Assembly (NCBI RefSeq): GCF_007744515.1
Contig: NZ_CP036268.1
Coordinates: 3,612,088-3,676,087 of the forward strand
Direction: 5' to 3'
Origin: Stratiformator vulcanicus
Lineage (GTDB): Bacteria; Planctomycetota; Planctomycetia; Planctomycetales; Planctomycetaceae
Length of the DNA: 64,000 bases
A program made the position numbers and the translations under genes. Position 1 is the stretch's first letter. Every line of letters starts with the position of its first letter. The notes beneath the pieces were generated by a model, which was not told the DNA's origin, ran no database searches, and saw only the letters and a list, made by a program, of their open reading frames with translations. Positions 25,421-34,705 of the stretch are shown here, piece by piece.

Positions 25421-28138
25421 TTATTCCCAGTCTTCACCCACGAGCCAGCGGTAATTCAAGACACGCCGGCCGCCTTCCTGTTCAGCCCGAATCCAGAGTT
25501 CTTTACCCCGATGGGCCTCGGCATCGGGGAGCTTGTAAAATTTGGTATCGGTGCCGCTGCCCAGTTTTGTAACGGTTCGAATCTGACGTTGAGAGCCGGG
25601 GACGAATAAGCTGCAACGGAAGTCGAGAACCTCGACGGGTGACGTGCGGTTGGTAATTTTCTGTTCGATCTCGAGTAGACCGTCGTTTAATTTCCGATCA
25701 GTCACGAGCAGATGCAGGTCGCCGAAGCCGACTTCAAGAGTTCGCCGGACCGTGAATCGGTAGGGGCGATCGCCGACCACCGAGAACTCGAGTTCGACCG
25801 GCGTCGTTCCGAGACTGGCGTTGGGCGGCAAAGACAATCCGACGGGCAATCGAAACGCTTCGCCCGGTCCGAGGGAGAACTCCCAGCGATCTCGGTCGGA
25901 CTCCCACTCTCGTGGTAAATGAAGCGTGACGGTCCCGCTGACTCCCTGATTCAGCGAATTGCGTCCGACGATGGCATCGCGTTGTTCTCCGTGCTGACTC
26001 TGCAAGCGTCCATTTTCGAAACGGACGGACGTGCGCCAGCGAGCCACCGCCTCTGAGCCGCCGGTGATGATCAGTGGTTCCGGGCCGATATCGAGGAGCT
26101 GACGCCCGGTCGAATCCTTCGGGATCGTCCGCTGCAGGCCGAAGATGTCGATGCTCTTGGCTGTTTCGCCGAGATAAATGATTTCGCGAACCGGCTCATC
26201 ACTCCAAAGCACGATGCTTGCACCGCTTGCGCCCACGAATACTTCGTTGCGGACGCCGGGGCTCATCGTCAAAGAGCCGAGATGTTCGGCCTCGCGCAGG
26301 GCGAGCGCCGTCGTTCTCCAAGGTAGAAACAGATCGGTGGGTGCACCGTCGTCGCGAAGCAAACCATGCTCTTTGTCGAACACGTCCGCTGCAAAAATGA
26401 GGTCTGCGCCCGATGTCCGAGCCGTGATCATTCGGCGGATTAAGTCCGCGGCCCGAACGGCGGTTGAATGTTCGCTACGTGGAAGTGGCGTTAATACATC
26501 CCAATGGGCGTGCGGACCGTCCCAGGTGGGCGACGTCGAATCGAGAGTGGTCGAATTCCGAGAGAAAACCAACGGAAACTGCGGTGTGATGGCTGCGGTT
26601 GGCCGGCCGCCTTCCCAAGGCACGATCAGTTTGGCTTCGCGGCCGACACGTTCGAATTCCGACTTCAGCACCTCGAGCATCGACTCGAAGTCTTTCATTC
26701 CGGTGAAGCCGGTATCATTGTCGCCGCCGACCTGCCAATGCCTGACCCGCGACGAATAGCGGGCCACGACCGGCTCGAGCGACGGTAGCCACACGTCGGA
26801 CGGCAGTGTGAACAGTTCGCTCGCCCCCTTCCAATTGTGGGCAAACTTCGCGCGAAGTTCTCTAGGCGGGTGGTTCAACGTACCGACGGTGCGAAGGCCG
26901 GCGGAGCCAAGCTTGTCGATCAATACGGCGGTGCGTCCGGCTGCGATCGGGTCATCAACCGCCTGCTGCCAGACCGGATACTTAATCCAGTTGATCCCCG
27001 CCTGTGTCGCCGCAGATGCCAACTCGTCTGCCCCGAGTTTCGTTGGTCGGTCGATGCTCCAACCGAAGTCACCATGGTCGACCGGCTCCACCAAATCCAT
27101 CACGGCGAACGAAGTCATTTCCCTAAGAACAGGTCGGCCATCGTCTAACAACGTCGCGCGGACTTCGTAATAGCCGTAGTCGAGCGGATCGAGCTTCCAC
27201 AAAATTTCGCCGGTCTCGTTGGAACGTCCGTCAGCGGCTGCGGAAAGCCGGACCGGCGTCACTTCGAGCGAACCGCGGTCTGTAGCTGCGTAAATGGGCA
27301 TTCGATCGGATGTGCTGATCGAAAGGAGCGGGTGATTAACCGCGCGGGCCAAGTTCGGCGCACCCAGTGAGAAATCGCGACTAAGAATCGTCTTTTCGCC
27401 GGCTACCAATTCGAGTTTCAGGTTGTACTCGTGGCCCGGCTCCAAACCGGAGGCTTTCGATCGGATCTCGACCGGGACGTCACGTCGTCGAAATTGCGAG
27501 TGAAAATTGCTGTGAAGTTGCAACTCGGGCAGTCGCCCCAGCCACAAGTCATCGAAGTAGACGCGCCCGGCAAGATCGTGACGCTGCGAACCGACGAGAT
27601 GGCATCCGATGACCAGAAAATGCTGCTCCGGCGTCGATTTGATCGGTCCGACCGCTAGCCGGACCCAACCGTTTGAGGTCGCAGTGACGGCGCCGCTGAC
27701 GTGGCGAGAGATGCGGTGACGGCGATGATCAAGGATCGAGACGGTAAACCGCGCCGCGTCGAAGCGAAGCCCCTCGGTCTTCACCCAGCCTTCGAACACG
27801 TGTCCGTGAATCCGATCGATGCGGATCGGATCGGAATAGATGGCACACGCCCCGCCATCGGGAGTGATGCTCAATGAGCCCGGCTCCGATCGGCCGACAT
27901 CGAGATCAAGTTCGACCTCAATGTATCCCGGGAAGTCCGGGCCGCGGCGTCGCGACCATCCGTCCGGAAACCGATCGAAATCGCGATCTGCTTCGTGTCC
28001 GAAGCGAAATTTGGTGACTTCCGTCGCCGCCGCGGACATGCGGGCAGACTCTTTGTCAGCAGCGCGCACATCGTCTTGCCCCGCGGCAATGCCGAGCAGG
28101 AAGAGAGCCAATGTGCGAAATCCGAGCCGCCAAGTCAC
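25421..28138 (-). CDS. Large secreted glycosidase-like protein
   Basis: A 905-residue exported protein (signal peptide ~1-28). Residues ~40-200 look like a beta-sandwich carbohydrate-binding or discoidin-like module (FEGWVKTEGLRFDAARFTVSILDH). Residues ~340-640 look like a TIM barrel with the pattern of retaining glycosidases (GINWIKYPVWQQAV, RVRHWQVGGDNDTGFTG, LIVPWEGG, HAHWDVLTPLP). The C-terminal part is beta-rich. The expected Asn-Glu acid/base pair is not obvious: the strand reads QVGGDND, so it may be inactive or use another residue. GTG at 28138 has AAGG upstream; a TTG seven codons earlier is possible. The substrate is unknown. Confidence 0.65.
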   Translation of the reverse strand: MTWRLGFRTLALFLLGIAAGQDDVRAADKESARMSAAATEVTKFRFGHEADRDFDRFPDGWSRRRGPDFPGYIEVELDLDVGRSEPGSLSITPDGGACAIYSDPIRIDRIHGHVFEGWVKTEGLRFDAARFTVSILDHRRHRISRHVSGAVTATSNGWVRLAVGPIKSTPEQHFLVIGCHLVGSQRHDLAGRVYFDDLWLGRLPELQLHSNFHSQFRRRDVPVEIRSKASGLEPGHEYNLKLELVAGEKTILSRDFSLGAPNLARAVNHPLLSISTSDRMPIYAATDRGSLEVTPVRLSAAADGRSNETGEILWKLDPLDYGYYEVRATLLDDGRPVLREMTSFAVMDLVEPVDHGDFGWSIDRPTKLGADELASAATQAGINWIKYPVWQQAVDDPIAAGRTAVLIDKLGSAGLRTVGTLNHPPRELRAKFAHNWKGASELFTLPSDVWLPSLEPVVARYSSRVRHWQVGGDNDTGFTGMKDFESMLEVLKSEFERVGREAKLIVPWEGGRPTAAITPQFPLVFSRNSTTLDSTSPTWDGPHAHWDVLTPLPRSEHSTAVRAADLIRRMITARTSGADLIFAADVFDKEHGLLRDDGAPTDLFLPWRTTALALREAEHLGSLTMSPGVRNEVFVGASGASIVLWSDEPVREIIYLGETAKSIDIFGLQRTIPKDSTGRQLLDIGPEPLIITGGSEAVARWRTSVRFENGRLQSQHGEQRDAIVGRNSLNQGVSGTVTLHLPREWESDRDRWEFSLGPGEAFRLPVGLSLPPNASLGTTPVELEFSVVGDRPYRFTVRRTLEVGFGDLHLLVTDRKLNDGLLEIEQKITNRTSPVEVLDFRCSLFVPGSQRQIRTVTKLGSGTDTKFYKLPDAEAHRGKELWIRAEQEGGRRVLNYRWLVGEDWE

Positions 28139-28394
28139 AGCGTACCGCCTTAACCACAAACGATATTCGTCGCGCGCGATCTATTTCCATTCTGAAAATT
28201 GCGTTGAAATCGAACGCCCGCGTACTTATTGCTTCGGCTATCGACACCGCTTGTCTGCGTGGAAACACGACTTCTGTCGCCGGACACCTCGGGTATTCCG
28301 AGTCGAGTCGATTTTGCCGTGAAGTCGACCGCGGTAGAGTGATCCCCTCTCAGACAATCGACTCCCCCCCGCAAAGACACAGCGCCGATTCATC

Positions 28395-29201
28395 ATGCCG
28401 GAGACGCTTCTCAAAGCCGCCGTTCCCACGCGTCTGTTCGAAACGGGTATCAAGCAGGCCATCGAAAATGCCGCCACCTTTGGTGTCACTGGCGTGCAAG
28501 TCGACGTCCGCAGCGAATTGACGGCCGATGAATTTGGCGAGTCCGCGCGGAGACAGCTCACGAATCTGCTGGGAGATTTCGGCCTGAAAATCGCCGCCGC
28601 GGAATTTCCGCTGAAGCGCAAATTTATGGACGAATACGGTCTCGATGAACGCATCGCCGTACTAACCGCCGCCATCGAATTTGCTGCCGTGATGAAAGCG
28701 CCGGTGCTCTCGTTCCCGATCTGGGGACTGCCGACGGCCGATCACGATGAAGACCAAAATGAGTACCGATTGGCGGTCGAGTTATTGGCCGACCTCGCCC
28801 GTCTCGGCGACCACTTCGGCGTGCTGCTCGCCCCGATGCCGGTGGGCAATGAGGCGTTGCGGCTCGGTCGCATTTTGGCCGAAGTCGATACCGGTCCGAC
28901 CGGCGTATATCTCGACCCCGCCGCAGTCGCAGTTAGCGGCGACAAACTCCGGACCGTCGTTTCCGAGCTGCACGACCGCATCGCTCAAGTGCGAATCCGG
29001 GACGCCGTTCGTGATATGGACGGTCGCGTCCTCGAGGTTCCCGTCGGTCGCGGTGAAGTCGATTGGAGCGAGACGATCGCCGTGCTGCAGGAGGCGTCGT
29101 TCGATGGCTGGTATATCGCCGATCGATCCGAAGGATCAGAAAAACTTGGCGACGTCTCGCGGGCACTGAGCTTTCTCCACAATGTCGCGTTCGGATCGTG
29201 A
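28395..29201 (+). CDS. Sugar phosphate isomerase/epimerase-like TIM-barrel protein
   Basis: A 268-residue cytoplasmic protein of the AP-endonuclease-2-like xylose-isomerase superfamily. Strands and acidic ends of the barrel are recognisable (GVTGVQVDVRSEL, APVLSFPIWGLP, GPTGVYLDPAAVAV, IAQVRIRDAVRD, YIADRSEGSE). Some of the usual metal-binding His/Glu residues are replaced, so activity is uncertain. The gene ends nine bases before xseA and may be cotranscribed with it. The actual substrate cannot be told from sequence. Confidence 0.7.
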   Translation: MPETLLKAAVPTRLFETGIKQAIENAATFGVTGVQVDVRSELTADEFGESARRQLTNLLGDFGLKIAAAEFPLKRKFMDEYGLDERIAVLTAAIEFAAVMKAPVLSFPIWGLPTADHDEDQNEYRLAVELLADLARLGDHFGVLLAPMPVGNEALRLGRILAEVDTGPTGVYLDPAAVAVSGDKLRTVVSELHDRIAQVRIRDAVRDMDGRVLEVPVGRGEVDWSETIAVLQEASFDGWYIADRSEGSEKLGDVSRALSFLHNVAFGS

Positions 29202-29210
29202 GGCGGTGCG

Positions 29211-30449
29211 ATGAATGTTCCCGAGCCGCTCGGCGTTGCCGAATTAACGCGTCAACTCAAGGAACTCGTCGAAGCGAATTTTCCGCACGTCGCGGTCCGC
29301 GGTGAAGTCTCCGGGCTGATGCGGGCGGGTTCGGGGCACGTCTATTTCACGCTGAAAGATGAGAAAGCCCAAATCCGCGGCGTCATGTGGCGAACCCGAG
29401 CGAGCCGCCTGCGATTCGACCTCGAAGATGGCATGGATGTCATCGCGGCCGGGCCGGTCGAGATTTACGCTGCCCGCGGCAGCTATCAGCTCATCTGCGA
29501 AGAACTCATTCCTGTCGGCGTTGGCCCGCTCGAACTGGCTTTTCGGCAGTTGCAGGAAAAGCTCTCGCGTGAGGGCTTATTCGACTCCGAACGAAAGCGA
29601 CCGCTGCCTCGAATTCCGAATCGCATTGCGATCGTCACCAGCCCGACGAGTGCGGCCGTTCGCGATATGCTGCAGGTGATTTCGCGCCGCTGGCCGGCAG
29701 CGCCGATCGTCATTCTGCCGGTTCGAGTGCAGGGGGAGGGTGCCGCGAAGGAGATTGCCGCAGCCCTTGGCCAAATTCACCGACTCCTCGACGTCGACCT
29801 CGTGATCACCGGCCGCGGCGGCGGCAGCCTCGAAGACCTGTGGGCCTTCAATGAGGAGATTGTCGCCCGCGCCATCGCGGAGTGTCCGGTGCCGGTCGTT
29901 TCGGCCGTCGGGCACGAGATTGACGTGACGATTGCCGATCTCGTCGCCGACCGCCGGGCACTGACCCCCAGCGAAGCGGGCGAACTTGCTGTTCCCGATC
30001 GAGCCGAGTGGCGAGCGTTGCTCGATCGCCAGTCCGACCGACTGATGCGGGGACTGCGATCCACAGCCGATCGAGCCCGCACCCGGCTCGAATCCGTCAA
30101 GAATCATCGCGTCTTCAACCGCCCCGAGGAGATCATCCGCGAACGGACGCAACACGTTGACCTGTTGCAGGAACGCTTTACCCGCGGCGCCCGCGAACTA
30201 CTCCGCCGGCAACGCTCGGCCCTTGATGCCCGCGCCGCCGAGCTTGATGCCCTCAGCCCGCTCGGCGTCCTCCGAAGGGGATACAGCGTCACAACTCGCT
30301 GTGAGAGCGGGCAGGTCGTCCGCGATGCTTCCTACGTCGAAGTGGACGCCACGATTGAAACCCGGCTCGCATCGGGCAAACTCATCAGTCGCATTGAACA
30401 AGTCATCAAAAGCGAGCCGGAAGCGTCAGCGCCCGGAGTTGAGTCTTAG
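29211..30449 (+). CDS. xseA: Exodeoxyribonuclease VII large subunit
   Basis: The 412-residue catalytic subunit of exonuclease VII, which degrades single-stranded DNA from both ends. The N-terminal OB fold (HVAVRGEVSGLMRAGSGHVYFTLKDEKAQIRGVMWR) and the catalytic domain (RIAIVTSPTSAAVRDMLQVISRRWP, DLVITGRGGGSLEDLWAFNEE, VVSAVGHEIDVTIADLVADRRALTPSEA) are all present. A coiled-coil region and the C-terminal RGYSVT motif follow. GAGGCGG precedes the ATG. The last dozen codons lie in a 27-bp perfect inverted repeat (30412-30488). It pairs with xseB just downstream. Confidence 0.95.
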   Translation: MNVPEPLGVAELTRQLKELVEANFPHVAVRGEVSGLMRAGSGHVYFTLKDEKAQIRGVMWRTRASRLRFDLEDGMDVIAAGPVEIYAARGSYQLICEELIPVGVGPLELAFRQLQEKLSREGLFDSERKRPLPRIPNRIAIVTSPTSAAVRDMLQVISRRWPAAPIVILPVRVQGEGAAKEIAAALGQIHRLLDVDLVITGRGGGSLEDLWAFNEEIVARAIAECPVPVVSAVGHEIDVTIADLVADRRALTPSEAGELAVPDRAEWRALLDRQSDRLMRGLRSTADRARTRLESVKNHRVFNRPEEIIRERTQHVDLLQERFTRGARELLRRQRSALDARAAELDALSPLGVLRRGYSVTTRCESGQVVRDASYVEVDATIETRLASGKLISRIEQVIKSEPEASAPGVES

Positions 30450-30488
30450 CAACCCGCAATTCTCCGGGCGCTGACGCTTCCGGCTCGC
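30412..30488. repeat. 27-bp perfect inverted repeat across the xseA stop
   Basis: Arm 30412-30438 (starting GCGAGCCGGAAGCG) is exactly complementary to arm 30462-30488; the loop is 23 bases and holds the TAG stop. The left arm is coding. No T-run follows. Confidence 0.85.
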
Positions 30489-30520
30489 CATGCACCAGTG
30501 TTCTAGCCTCTCGCCTTTTT

Positions 30521-30892
30521 ATGCCAAAGAAGTCTGAATCATCCGACGAGCAGCCCAGCTTCGAGTCGTCTGTCGACGAACTGGAGCAGATCGTCCGCGA
30601 TCTCGAAGAGGGCCATCTCGGCCTGCAGGAGTCGCTGGGACGCTTCGAAACAGGGGTGAAGCTGCTGAAGACCTGTTACCGGACGTTGGAGGACGCCGAG
30701 AAAAGGATCGAAGTCCTGGCCGGCTGGAGCGAAGACGGCTCACCCGACCTCGAAGACTTCGACGCCTCCGCAACCGCTGATGAATCGGACAAGAAAGCGG
30801 GCCGCAGGAAATCGGCAGGCCGGAAGAAGGCCTCGAAAAAGAAAGCTGAGCCCGAAGAATCCTCCAACGAAGACAATCAACTCTTTTCATGA
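30521..30892 (+). CDS. xseB: Exodeoxyribonuclease VII small subunit
   Basis: A 123-residue protein. Residues ~12-72 are the XseB helical hairpin (FESSVDELEQIVRDLEEGHLGLQESLGRFETGVKLLKTCYRTLEDAEKRIEVL) that binds XseA. The remaining ~50 residues are an extra Lys/Arg-rich then acidic tail (KKAGRRKSAGRKKASKKKAE) not found in the short E. coli protein, possibly DNA-binding. There is no clear ribosome-binding site before the ATG. Confidence 0.93.
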   Translation: MPKKSESSDEQPSFESSVDELEQIVRDLEEGHLGLQESLGRFETGVKLLKTCYRTLEDAEKRIEVLAGWSEDGSPDLEDFDASATADESDKKAGRRKSAGRKKASKKKAEPEESSNEDNQLFS

Positions 30893-30911
30893 AAATGCTT
30901 ACTCCCATGAA

Positions 30912-31004
30912 ACAAGCCCGCAGCGCGAGTAAGGGATATTCTGAGTCGGGTTTGCTAATTCGTGACGCTTCAATTGAGTCCCTTGCTCGCGCTGCGGGCT
31001 TGTG
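30912..31004. repeat. Inverted pair of family B repeats
   Basis: The copy at 30912-30935 is the reverse complement of the copy at 30980-31004 with one difference (ACTCG versus GCTCG); together they form a long stem with a 44-base loop between xseB and hisC. The core of each is CTCGCGCTGCGGGCTTGT. Confidence 0.8.
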
Positions 31005-31097
31005 TGTCCGCTACAATAGTTGAGTCAGGGCGAACTCCGTTAATCGTTGCCGTGTCGATTCCGAGTCCCACCAGAATATCTGCTTCCCGAGCCCCGC

Positions 31098-32198
31098 ATG
31101 TCGCCTTTTCGTCCCGCCGTCGATGCCATCGAGGGCTACGTGCCCGGCGAGCAGCCGCAGGAGACCGGCTGGGTCAAACTCAATACGAACGAGAATCCTT
31201 ACCCGCCGTCGCAACAAGCGATTGAAGCAATCGTCGGCAAAGCGAACGATCGCCTCAACGTTTATCCCGACCCGCTTGCCCGGGGATTCTGCCAACTCGT
31301 CGCGGAGCAGATGGACCTCGATCCCGAGTGGATTCTCCCCGCCAATGGCAGCGACGAAAACCTGACGATTTTGCTCCGCTCGTTTGTCGAGCCGGGCGAG
31401 CAGATCGCGTGTCCGTATCCGAGCTACATTCTTTACGAAACCCTCGCGGCAATTCAGGGAGCTGGTACGCAGCGACTGCTTCTCAACGCGGATTGGTCAT
31501 TCGATTTCGCTGCTGCCGAACGCACGATTGCGAATTCAAAGCTGGTCCTCGTCCCGAACCCGAATTCGCCCTCCGGCACGAAATGGTCGCACGACGATCT
31601 TCTTCGACTCGTCCCGCCGAAGGGCGTATTCGTATTGGATGAAGCGTACGGTGCGTTTGCCGACAACCCGCACGATGGTTCAGTCTTACAGTCCGAGGCG
31701 GGCCGACGCATCGTAATGACGCGGACTGTAAGCAAAGCGTTTAGCCTCGCGGGGCTGCGATTCGGATACGCGATCGCCCACCCCGACCTCATCCGCGGCA
31801 TGAGGAAGGTCAAGGACAGCTACAACTGCGATGCCCTCGCGATCGCCGGCGCCACCGCCGCTCTGGCCGATACCGAGTGGCTCACCGAGACGACCGCCAA
31901 AATCCGCGCCACCCGTCGACGACTTTCCGCCGCCCTCGCAGAACTCGGATTCGAAGTCACGCCGAGTCAGGCGAATTTCGTGTGGGTCACCCATCCCGAC
32001 CGGAATCATCAGTCGATTTACCAATCGCTCAAAGAAAACCGCGTTCTTATCCGTTATATGCAATATCCGGAGGCTCCCGCCTTCGGCGCGCACGGCCTCG
32101 ACGGGCTCCGTATCACGATCGGTACCGACGCCGAAATTGACCGCTTTCTTGACGTGCTTCGAATCGTCCTCGGCCGCGATTCGACTTCCAACGTTTAG
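31098..32198 (+). CDS. hisC: Histidinol-phosphate aminotransferase
   Basis: A PLP-dependent class II aminotransferase of 366 residues that converts imidazole acetol phosphate to histidinol phosphate in histidine synthesis. Family motifs: KLNTNENPYPPS, NGSDENL, NPNSPSGT, FVLDEAYGAF and the PLP lysine in RTVSKAFSLAGLRFGY. I chose ATG at 31098, which gives the usual N-terminus; longer frames upstream have no support. Its TAG stop lies inside a copy of the family C repeat (32196-32221). hisB follows 50 bases downstream on the same strand. Confidence 0.94.
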   Translation: MSPFRPAVDAIEGYVPGEQPQETGWVKLNTNENPYPPSQQAIEAIVGKANDRLNVYPDPLARGFCQLVAEQMDLDPEWILPANGSDENLTILLRSFVEPGEQIACPYPSYILYETLAAIQGAGTQRLLLNADWSFDFAAAERTIANSKLVLVPNPNSPSGTKWSHDDLLRLVPPKGVFVLDEAYGAFADNPHDGSVLQSEAGRRIVMTRTVSKAFSLAGLRFGYAIAHPDLIRGMRKVKDSYNCDALAIAGATAALADTEWLTETTAKIRATRRRLSAALAELGFEVTPSQANFVWVTHPDRNHQSIYQSLKENRVLIRYMQYPEAPAFGAHGLDGLRITIGTDAEIDRFLDVLRIVLGRDSTSNV

Positions 32199-32248
32199 CC
32201 GCGACCGCCAGGAAGCGCGCCTGATGTGTTTCACGAAGTGAAGAACTC

Positions 32249-32836
32249 ATGCCCCGCACCGCAACGATTAATCGCTCCACCAAAGAAACGACGATCGAAC
32301 TCTCCCTCGATCTCGACGGGGCAGGCAACAGCGACATCGCAACCGGTGTCGGGTTCTTCGATCACATGCTGACGCTATTGGCCCGACACGGTCTGTTCGA
32401 TTTAAACGTTAAAGCCGATGGCGATCTTGATGTCGATGCCCATCACACTGTCGAAGACGTCGGCATCTGTCTCGGGCAGGCGATGCGCGAAGCCCTCGGC
32501 GACAAAAAGGGCCTGACCCGTTATGGCTCGATTACTCTACCGATGGAGGAAACGCTGATCACCTCCGCCGTCGACTTGGGCGGGCGAATGATGCTGGTCT
32601 TCGACGTCGCCTTCGAGACCGAAAAGATCGGCGACTTCGATACCCAACTCGTCCGCGAGTTCTGGCAGGCGGTCGCTTCAAACGTCCCGATGAACCTGCA
32701 CTTGATCCGGCACCACGGCGAAAACAGCCATCACGTGGCCGAAGGAGTATTCAAGGCGACGGCCCGCGCCCTTCGCACCGCCGTCGCGATCGACCCCCGC
32801 GAACCGGGCGTGCCGTCGTCCAAAGGCACGTTGTAG
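32249..32836 (+). CDS. hisB: Imidazoleglycerol-phosphate dehydratase
   Basis: A 195-residue monofunctional IGPD that dehydrates imidazoleglycerol phosphate, two steps before histidinol in the histidine pathway. The Mn-binding motifs HHTVEDVGI and [21 protein letters not shown] are intact, as is FDHML near the N-terminus. There is no fused histidinol phosphatase domain. Other his genes are not in the window. Confidence 0.95.
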   Translation: MPRTATINRSTKETTIELSLDLDGAGNSDIATGVGFFDHMLTLLARHGLFDLNVKADGDLDVDAHHTVEDVGICLGQAMREALGDKKGLTRYGSITLPMEETLITSAVDLGGRMMLVFDVAFETEKIGDFDTQLVREFWQAVASNVPMNLHLIRHHGENSHHVAEGVFKATARALRTAVAIDPREPGVPSSKGTL

Positions 32837-32841
32837 TAAGC

Positions 32842-32888
32842 GTTTAGCCGCGACCGACGGGGAGCGCTCCCTGTCGGTCACGGCTAAC
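32842..32888. repeat. Family C palindrome after hisB
   Basis: The left arm TTTAGCCGCGACCGACGGGG and the right arm ending GTCGGTCACGGCTAA are complementary with two mismatches and one bulged T, centred on GAGCGCTC. A half copy beginning with the same TTTAGCCGCGACCG lies at 32196-32221 across the hisC stop. Confidence 0.8.
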
Positions 32889-33025
32889 CGATGCCTGCAA
32901 TCTGGCAATCTAGGCAACCTGCGTTGCCCGCTCCGATTCCGGCGGTTGTAACGATTTTGCTGAGCGCGCCACCCCTTCCGGTCCGATGAATTGATTGGAC
33001 CACCTTCAAGGGACATGGCTGCGCG

Positions 33026-33793
33026 ATGATCTACGGACTGTATCAATCCGCCCAGGGTGCTGAAGCCCGGCAATTTCAGCTCGATGTCGTGGCGAACAAT
33101 CTCGCCAACGCCGGGGCGAACGGATTCAAACGCTCACTCGCCGTCTTCGCCGAATTTCCGCCGTACGATCCCGACCACCAGATTCCCGGCGATCCGGGTC
33201 ACAATTTGAACGAACACTCCGGCGGCATGGGAGTCGTCGGCACGTTGACGGACTTCAGCCAAGGGCCGCTGCAAGAAACCGGCGGGCGATTCGATCTGGC
33301 GATCACCGGGCCCGGCTTCTTCGTCGTTTCGGATGCCGAGGGCGACTATCTGACGCGCGGCGGCAGCTTCGCACTTGACCCGTCCGGCCAGTTGGTGACC
33401 GCCGATCACGGGCTTCAGGTCAAAAGCGTTCAGGGCCGACCGATCAACATTTCTGCGGACGCCGTCAATGTCTCGGTCTCAGCCGACGGGTCAGTAATCG
33501 AAACGAGTTCGGAAAATACCTCGAGTGTTGTGGGGCAGATGGCCCTTGCCGTACCAGACGACTTCAACACCGTCGAACACCTGGGTGAAAATCTCTATCA
33601 GGCACGGTCCACATCGCCGCCGGGTCCCGATACCAGAATCCGACAGGGTTACCTTGAGGGTTCGGGCACCAATCCGGTCGTCGAAACGGTCCAGATGATC
33701 GAGGCCAGCCGGGCCTTTGAAGCCAACCTCAATATGATTCGCTTTCAGGAAGAAGCACTCGGTCGACTGCTGCAATCAGCCGGCGGGCGATAG
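33026..33793 (+). CDS. flgF: Flagellar basal-body rod protein FlgF-type
   Basis: A 255-residue rod protein with the N-terminal rod motif (ARQFQLDVVANNLANAGANGFKR), a central SGPGFF-type beta domain (FDLAITGPGFFVVSD) and the C-terminal helix (QMIEASRAFEANLNMIRFQEEALG). FlgF and FlgG are alike; I call this FlgF because it is the shorter and precedes the clear flgG. The start ATG overlaps the stop of a four-codon mini frame (ATGGCTGCGCGATGA). It heads the flagellar cluster. Confidence 0.85.
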   Translation: MIYGLYQSAQGAEARQFQLDVVANNLANAGANGFKRSLAVFAEFPPYDPDHQIPGDPGHNLNEHSGGMGVVGTLTDFSQGPLQETGGRFDLAITGPGFFVVSDAEGDYLTRGGSFALDPSGQLVTADHGLQVKSVQGRPINISADAVNVSVSADGSVIETSSENTSSVVGQMALAVPDDFNTVEHLGENLYQARSTSPPGPDTRIRQGYLEGSGTNPVVETVQMIEASRAFEANLNMIRFQEEALGRLLQSAGGR

Positions 33794-33848
33794 TCCACCA
33801 TTAACGCGACCGAACGGCCTCATTTAATCTGACAGGAAAGGCGACAGC

Positions 33849-34652
33849 ATGAGCCTCAGAGCACTGCACTCGGCCGGCACGGGAATGAACGCGTATTCGT
33901 TCAACCTCGATGTCATCGCCAACAATCTCGCCAACGCCAGCACAACAGCCTTTAAGAAGTCTCGAACAAACTTCGAAGACCTTTACTACGAACATATTAA
34001 GCCCCCGGGGGCTCCCGATCAGCAAGGACTACCTGCTCCGATCGGCATCGAAGTCGGTCTCGGTACGCGGGTCGCCGGAACTGAAGGCGACTTCACTCAA
34101 GGCAGCCTTCGCCAGACCACGCAGCAACTCGATCTCGCAATCACGGGGGACGGCTTCTTCCGAGTGCAGGATCCGACCGGAATCGACCTCTATACCCGCG
34201 CGGGAACATTTACCGTCAATGCGAACGGAGACGTCGTGCTTGGGACTGCCGACGTGAGTCGATTACTCGCCGATGGGCTGAACATTCCGCAAGATGCCCT
34301 CGACCTCACGATCTCCGGCGACGGTGTGGTGGCAGTTCGAACTGCCGGGAACAACCAGTTGCAACAGGTCGGCAATATTGAACTCACCCGTTTTATTAAT
34401 CCACAGGGACTGCTTCGCGTTGGCGAAAATCTCTTCCAGGAGACCGATGCCTCCGGCCAGGCCCAGCAAGGCATACCGGGACAGGACGGCCTGGGCACGC
34501 TCAAACAGGGATTTCTTGAAGACTCCAACGTCGAACCCGTTCGAGAACTCGTCGACCTCATTAAATCGCAGCGAAACTTCGAATTAAACACCCAAGTCGT
34601 CCAAGCCGCCGATCAATTGTTGCAACTGGTTGCCAATATTCGAAGGTTCTAG
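33849..34652 (+). CDS. flgG: Flagellar distal rod protein FlgG
   Basis: The 267-residue distal rod subunit that joins the hook to the proximal rod. It has the N-terminal ALHSAGTGMNAYSFNLDVIANNLANASTTAFKKSRTNFEDLYYE, the central DLAITGDGFFRVQDPTG and the C-terminal ELVDLIKSQRNFELNTQVVQAADQLLQLVANIRRF expected of FlgG. The length is close to the usual 260. It lies between flgF and flgA. Confidence 0.93.
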   Translation: MSLRALHSAGTGMNAYSFNLDVIANNLANASTTAFKKSRTNFEDLYYEHIKPPGAPDQQGLPAPIGIEVGLGTRVAGTEGDFTQGSLRQTTQQLDLAITGDGFFRVQDPTGIDLYTRAGTFTVNANGDVVLGTADVSRLLADGLNIPQDALDLTISGDGVVAVRTAGNNQLQQVGNIELTRFINPQGLLRVGENLFQETDASGQAQQGIPGQDGLGTLKQGFLEDSNVEPVRELVDLIKSQRNFELNTQVVQAADQLLQLVANIRRF

Positions 34653-34705
34653 GGATGAGGTGCGGAACCGATGCCGTTGGTTTCAATCCGTCCGAGATAA
34701 AGACC

